Source: an uncultured Ruminococcus sp.
GTDB lineage: Bacteria > Bacillota > Clostridia > Oscillospirales > Acutalibacteraceae
Reading direction: 5' to 3'
DNA length: 9,875 nt
Assembly: GCA_902803585.1 (NCBI GenBank)
Contig: CADCQO010000253.1
Coordinates: 1 to 9,875 of the forward strand
Part shown: one piece after another, positions 7,450 to 9,875 of the stretch
Layout: each line of letters opens with the position of its first letter
Position numbering within the stretch: position 1 is the first letter of the stretch
The notes under the pieces: model-generated
The model's database searches: none
Seen by the model: the letters and a program-made list of their open reading frames with translations, nothing else
What the model was told of the DNA's origin: nothing
Program-made: the position numbers and the translations under genes

Positions 7450-7965
7450 TTACTGGCTGATAAGCTCCTGTACCTTTTGCTGTAAGGCAGCATCTTTCTG
7501 TGCCACACCGTTTTTCATGCTGACCTTTTCCGCTGCGAGTTTTCCGGCAAGTGTATCATCAGAAAGGGCAAGTATCTGTACAGCAAGAATCGCCGCATTG
7601 TCCGCTCCGTCAATAGCTACTGTTGCAACAGGGATACCCTTCGGCATCTGCACTGTTGCCAGCAAAGCGTCCAGTCCGTCCAGTGTGGAGGACTTGATCG
7701 GAATACCGATAACAGGAATTGTTGTATGGGCAGCCAGAACACCTGCCAGATGTGCTGCCTTTCCCGCGGCGGCAATAATAACGCCAAAACCGTTCTGACG
7801 GGCATTGGCGGAAAATTCTGCGGCTGCTTCAGGTGTTCTGTGGGCAGACATAACATGAACCTCAAACGGTACACCGTAGGCATTCAGGGTTTTAACAGCG
7901 CCTGCTACTGTAGGAAAATCGCTGTCGCTTCCCATAATGACCGCTACTTTTTTCTTTTCGGACAT
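7450..7965 (-). CDS. purE: N5-carboxyaminoimidazole ribonucleotide mutase (AIR carboxylase, PurE)
   Basis: PurE moves the carboxyl group of N5-CAIR to carbon, giving CAIR. The 171-residue protein starts MSEKKKVAVIMGSDSDFPTV, with the substrate loop GSDSD at 12-16. It continues with VMSAHRTPE (catalytic His42), AAAGKAAHLAGV (65-76), PVIGIPIKSSTLDGLDALL and VQMPKGIPVATVAI. This is the class I bacterial pattern, in the AAHLAG variant seen in Clostridia. An in-frame ATG at 8013 would add 16 residues. The GGGGAG site ends 9 bases before the ATG at 7965, and a plausible -10 box at 8023-8028 would leave the upstream ATG almost leaderless, so 7965 was chosen. First gene of the operon. No purK is in the window, so how N5-CAIR is made cannot be seen here. 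Confidence 0.96.
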   Translation of the reverse strand: MSEKKKVAVIMGSDSDFPTVAGAVKTLNAYGVPFEVHVMSAHRTPEAAAEFSANARQNGFGVIIAAAGKAAHLAGVLAAHTTIPVIGIPIKSSTLDGLDALLATVQMPKGIPVATVAIDGADNAAILAVQILALSDDTLAGKLAAEKVSMKNGVAQKDAALQQKVQELISQ

Positions 7966-8022
7966 AAAATCATACTCCCCTTTAAGTTTCTTCTTTTCGG
8001 AACTCCAAACCATTCCATCTAC

Positions 8023-8051
8023 ATTTTAGCCTATCTCGTCAAAAAAAGCAA
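8023..8051 (-). promoter_or_regulatory. Candidate promoter of the purine operon
   Basis: On the minus strand TTGCTT (8051-8046) and TAAAAT (8028-8023) are 17 bases apart. The -10 box is good but the -35 box is weak. Transcription would start near 8016, giving a leader of about 50 bases before purE. No guanine, PRPP or ZTP riboswitch core is recognisable in this leader. Confidence 0.35.
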
Positions 8052-8066
8052 CCCCTGTTGAGGCTT
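8041..8066 (-). terminator. Weak terminator-like hairpin upstream of purE
   Basis: In minus-strand RNA, AAGC (8066-8063) pairs with GCUU and AAC pairs with GUU around an AGGG loop, with a three-base bulge, followed by seven U (8047-8041). The stem is short and bulged. It could end a transcript from the small minus-strand reading frame at 8085-8168, or it may be a chance T-run. Confidence 0.3.
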
Positions 8067-8084
8067 TCGCACGGAAATCAATTT

Positions 8085-8168
8085 TCAAAATCCTCTTTCG
8101 AGAAAACATGGGGCTGTTATAACGCTGACTGCCAAGATGCTAAGGACGAATTGGTGCTTCATTTTCAT
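8085..8168 (-). CDS. Possible 27-residue small protein with signal-peptide-like sequence
   Basis: Starting at ATG 8168, the minus strand encodes 27 residues: a basic N-terminus MKMKHQF, then a hydrophobic run VLSILAVSVIT, then APC and a short polar end. This resembles a secretion or lipoprotein signal. It has no good ribosome site (only a distant GTGAG), and no family is recognised. A terminator-like hairpin follows 19 bases after the stop. It could be a real small membrane peptide, the start of a truncated gene, or chance. Unrecognised. Confidence 0.22.
   Translation of the reverse strand: MKMKHQFVLSILAVSVITAPCFLERGF
8115..8123 (+). promoter_or_regulatory. Candidate extended -10 promoter, plus strand
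   Basis: TGT-TATAAC matches the extended -10 form TGnTATAAT at eight of nine positions including the free base. The -35 region is poor. It would drive transcription toward the small plus-strand reading frame at 8199 and the hairpin at 8226-8273. Confidence 0.2.
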
Positions 8169-8198
8169 CGAACTCACGTTTTTCAGGAAGGAGAGAAC

Positions 8199-8294
8199 AT
8201 GGAAAAAATAATCTCCGCAGTCCAAAAAACCCCGAAAGTCATCTGTCGTGAACAGAATGACTTTCGAGGTTTTCTTTTTCTACGGATAAAATAA
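8199..8294 (+). CDS. Possible 31-residue small protein, plus strand
   Basis: This is the only plus-strand reading frame with a convincing ribosome site: AAGGAG ends 5 bases before ATG 8199. It encodes 31 residues beginning MEKIISAVQKTPKV and ending FLFLRIK, basic and without a clear membrane segment. Its body runs through the strong hairpin at 8226-8273, which is normally a sign of non-coding sequence. The same frame is open upstream to a TTG at 8058, but the SD-linked ATG is the better start. No family is recognised. It may be a chance frame over a terminator. Confidence 0.22.
   Translation: MEKIISAVQKTPKVICREQNDFRGFLFLRIK
8224..8273 (-). terminator. Strong hairpin terminator of the nfeD-SPFH transcript, probably bidirectional
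   Basis: Bases 8226-8242 pair with 8257-8273, and an inner CTGT/ACAG helix closes a 5-base loop, giving about 21 paired positions with one bulged base. In minus-strand RNA the single imperfect pair is a G-U wobble and six U follow. In plus-strand RNA it is a C-A mismatch, followed by CUUUUUC. The minus strand is therefore the better fit, but termination both ways is plausible. Confidence 0.85.
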
Positions 8295-8357
8295 CGGACA
8301 GGACATCAGTACTTGTATGCCGGACGATGAAGTGTCAAGACGCCCCATACGGCAGCA

Positions 8358-8526
8358 TCAGCCCTGCAGTTCGTAAGTCCAAGTGTAGGTTCCGCAGCTG
8401 TTGCCGACATTCAAAGAACGCATCACAATGGGCGTAGTTATCATCGTCCTGATAATATCCGCCGGAACGCTTGAACCGTACCTTAAAAGCTATGATCAGA
8501 AGAGAAAAAATTTTGAAAAGGAACAC
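8358..8526 (-). pseudogene. Possible decayed or frameshifted small gene after the SPFH gene
   Basis: Directly after the SPFH stop, a GTG at 8526 opens a 63-residue frame (ending at 8335). It starts MFLFKIFSLLIIAFKV, a short hydrophobic N-terminus, but has no ribosome site and its C-terminal half looks unnatural. From about 8489 the next frame is open for 43 codons to a TGA at 8358-8360. This second frame contains DIIRTMITTPIVMRSLNVG and ends CGTYTWTYELQG, with codon use like the neighbouring genes. The two halves read as one protein if a single frameshift near 8475 is assumed. No family is recognised. It may instead be ordinary non-coding sequence. Confidence 0.3.
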
Positions 8527-8528
8527 TT

Positions 8529-9683
8529 TTATCCGTTTCTGTTCTGAAGATTTTGCTGTGCACGGGCTCTGAGCTGTGCCTGTGCATCTACCGGACGGCT
8601 GACATTGGCATTGCCTGCACCTGCAAAACCGGAACCGAAATTACTATTTCCGGCAGGCGATGGCGGCAATACGGGATTTACAGCTGTGTTGGCTGCAGGT
8701 CTTGACGCAGTGGTTTTTGTTGCACTCGGAACAGAGGTCGTTGTATTAGCGGTAGTGGCTGCGGTATTCTTGGGGGTGGTGTCTACGTTGCCGTCAATTA
8801 CCAGCTCTTTCAGAACAGTTGCCAGACCTGCCATGTTCTGGATATCGGAAGGAATAATGATCTTCGTTGCTCTGCCGTCTGCTACCTGTGCAAAGGTTTC
8901 CAGACTTTTCAGAGCGATAACTCTGTCAGAAGGAGCTGCTGCATTCAACATTCTCAAGCTGTCTGCAAAAGCCGTTTGTACAGCGATGATAGCTTCCGCT
9001 TCACCCTGTGCTTCACGGATTTTTGTTTCCTTGATTGCTTCTGCGCGAAGGATAGCTGCCTCTTTATGACCTTCTGCTACAAGAATCTGGCTGGTCTTTT
9101 CACCTTCTGCATCAAGAATTCTTGCACGGCGTTCACGTTCTGCCTTCATTTGCTTCTCCATTGCAATCTGGATTTCACGGGGCGGCAGAATGTTTTTCAG
9201 TTCTACACGCTTTACTTTGATGCCCCACGCATCAGTAGCTTCATCAAGAATTTCTCTGATACGCTCGTTGATCTTGTCACGGGAGGTCAGGGTATTATCC
9301 AGTTCGAGTTCACCGATAATGTTTCTGAGTGTAGTAGCACAAAGTGTTTCAATCGCCATGATAGGACGTTCTACGCCGTAAGCATACAGCTTGGAATCTG
9401 TGATCTGATAGTAAACAACGGTATCAATCTGCATAGATACGTTGTCTCTGGTGATAACAGACTGCGGTTCAAAGTCTACAACCTGTTCCTTGAGGGATAC
9501 CTTGCGGGCGATTCTGTCCATAAAAGGTATTTTCATGTGGATACCGGTATGCCATGTAGTGTAGTAAACACCGAAACGCTCAATAACATAAGCGTTTGCC
9601 TGCGGTACAATTTTGATGTTTGAAATAACAGTCAGCACGATCAGTGCCAATACAATGATCAAACCTATCAGCAAAGGAGACAT
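8529..9683 (-). CDS. SPFH/band-7 (stomatin-like, QmcA-type) membrane protein
   Basis: Proteins of this family are membrane-anchored scaffolds that assemble into ring or raft-like structures and affect membrane organisation or proteolysis. The exact role here is unknown. The 384-residue product has one N-terminal membrane segment (PLLIGLIIVLALIVLTVI, 3-20) and an SPFH domain from about 24 to 170. The SPFH domain includes ERFGVYYTTWHTGIH, DFEPQSVITRDNVSMQIDTVVYYQI and DAWGIKVKRVELKNILPP. An Ala/Glu/Arg-rich coiled coil follows (about 170-245, AEGEK and AEGHKEAA repeats), then a helical segment to about 297. A Thr/Ala/Asn/Pro/Gly-rich tail (299-384) is likely disordered. An ATG at 9701 is in frame but has no ribosome site; ATG 9683 follows AGAGG by 7 bases. 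It is downstream of an NfeD-like gene, its usual partner. Confidence 0.93.
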   Translation of the reverse strand: MSPLLIGLIIVLALIVLTVISNIKIVPQANAYVIERFGVYYTTWHTGIHMKIPFMDRIARKVSLKEQVVDFEPQSVITRDNVSMQIDTVVYYQITDSKLYAYGVERPIMAIETLCATTLRNIIGELELDNTLTSRDKINERIREILDEATDAWGIKVKRVELKNILPPREIQIAMEKQMKAERERRARILDAEGEKTSQILVAEGHKEAAILRAEAIKETKIREAQGEAEAIIAVQTAFADSLRMLNAAAPSDRVIALKSLETFAQVADGRATKIIIPSDIQNMAGLATVLKELVIDGNVDTTPKNTAATTANTTTSVPSATKTTASRPAANTAVNPVLPPSPAGNSNFGSGFAGAGNANVSRPVDAQAQLRARAQQNLQNRNG

Positions 9684-9753
9684 ATCATTACCTCTTTTCA
9701 TTCATTACAGCAATTGTTGTGTACGGTCGGACTTTTTTCAGGTGCAAAGAGCA

Positions 9754-9875
9754 TCATGCCTTGACAGGCATCTGTGTTTTGACAGGCTTAACGATGAGTT
9801 TTACGCCTTCGATGCGGAGAACGGAAACTTCCGAACCTACGGGAAGCGTTTTCTGTTCTTCGGTGGTCGCAGACC
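9754..9875 (-). CDS. NfeD-like protein, C-terminal end (runs off right edge)
   Basis: Only the last 39 codons and the stop are present. They read SATTEEQKTLPVGSEV, then SVLRIEGVKLIVKP, then VKTQMPVKA. The pattern of a glycine-led strand followed by V-x-x-x-x-G-x-x-L-x-V-K-P is typical of the OB-fold domain at the C-terminus of NfeD proteins, which work with SPFH proteins. The gene lies 70 bases before the SPFH start on the same strand, in the classic nfeD-SPFH order. The evidence is a short domain end plus gene context, so membrane segments or a protease domain upstream cannot be judged. Confidence 0.75.
   Translation of the reverse strand, partial: SATTEEQKTLPVGSEVSVLRIEGVKLIVKPVKTQMPVKA

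Larger units (their letters stand above)
7966..8528. other. Gene-poor interval between the purine and SPFH operons
   Basis: About 560 bases separate purE from the SPFH gene. Supported content is the purE leader and candidate promoter (to about 8051), and the strong terminator at 8224-8273. The rest holds only weak candidates: two small reading frames on opposite strands and a possible decayed gene. No tRNA, rRNA, CRISPR repeat, insertion sequence end or known riboswitch is recognisable. Confidence 0.7.

Noticed and set aside
7966..8013. Upstream ATG extending PurE by 16 residues
   Set aside because: No ribosome site precedes it, the extension is not family-like, and it would start at about the predicted transcription start. 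The ATG at 7965 has a good site.
8041..8100. Resemblance of GCGAAAGCCTC on the minus strand to part of a c-di-GMP-I riboswitch
   Set aside because: Only one short motif matches; the other conserved blocks and paired helices of that riboswitch are absent.
8428..8547. 39-codon plus-strand frame beginning MGVVIIVLIISAG
   Set aside because: The hydrophobic start is suggestive, but there is no ribosome site. It overlaps the SPFH 3' end in antisense and lies opposite a better candidate on the minus strand.
8976..9623. 215-codon open frame on the plus strand, Cys/Phe-rich
   Set aside because: It is antisense to the SPFH gene, whose domains are clear. It has no ribosome site or family features.

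Overview
The window looks like chromosome of a Gram-positive anaerobe of the Clostridia, most likely in or near Ruminococcus/Oscillospiraceae. The reasons are strong AGGAGG-type ribosome sites, a CIRCE-controlled groES-groEL operon, a Bacillus-type iron-sulfur PurF, and an NfeD/SPFH pair. The genus is an inference from protein style, not from a marker gene. Every confident gene lies on the minus strand, so transcription runs from high to low coordinates.

Region by region: (1) 1-955 holds the groES-groEL chaperonin operon. It has a near-consensus sigma-A promoter (949-954 / 926-931), a perfect CIRCE operator (895-921), groES, and the first 170 codons of groEL, which runs off the left edge. (2) 1030-1069 is the intrinsic terminator of the purine operon. 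(3) 1080-7965 is a compact seven-gene de novo purine operon, in order of transcription purE, purF, purM, purN, a PurO-type IMP cyclohydrolase, a stand-alone AICAR transformylase, and purD. (4) 7966-8528 is a gene-poor stretch with the purE leader, a strong hairpin terminator, weak small-ORF candidates and what may be the remains of a decayed gene. (5) 8529-9875 carries an SPFH/band-7 membrane protein and the C-terminal end of an NfeD-like protein, which enters from the right edge.

The purine genes supply PRPP amidation (PurF), GAR synthesis (PurD), GAR formylation (PurN), AIR synthesis (PurM), mutase carboxylation (PurE) and the last two steps to IMP. PurC, PurB, PurQLS and PurK are not in the window and, if present, lie elsewhere. 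The most notable feature is how the last two steps are encoded. Instead of one bifunctional PurH, there is an archaeal-style PurO cyclohydrolase followed by a separate AICAR transformylase that resembles the C-terminal half of animal ATIC more than E. coli PurH. No wholly new system is evident. The less explained material is the 7966-8528 interval.
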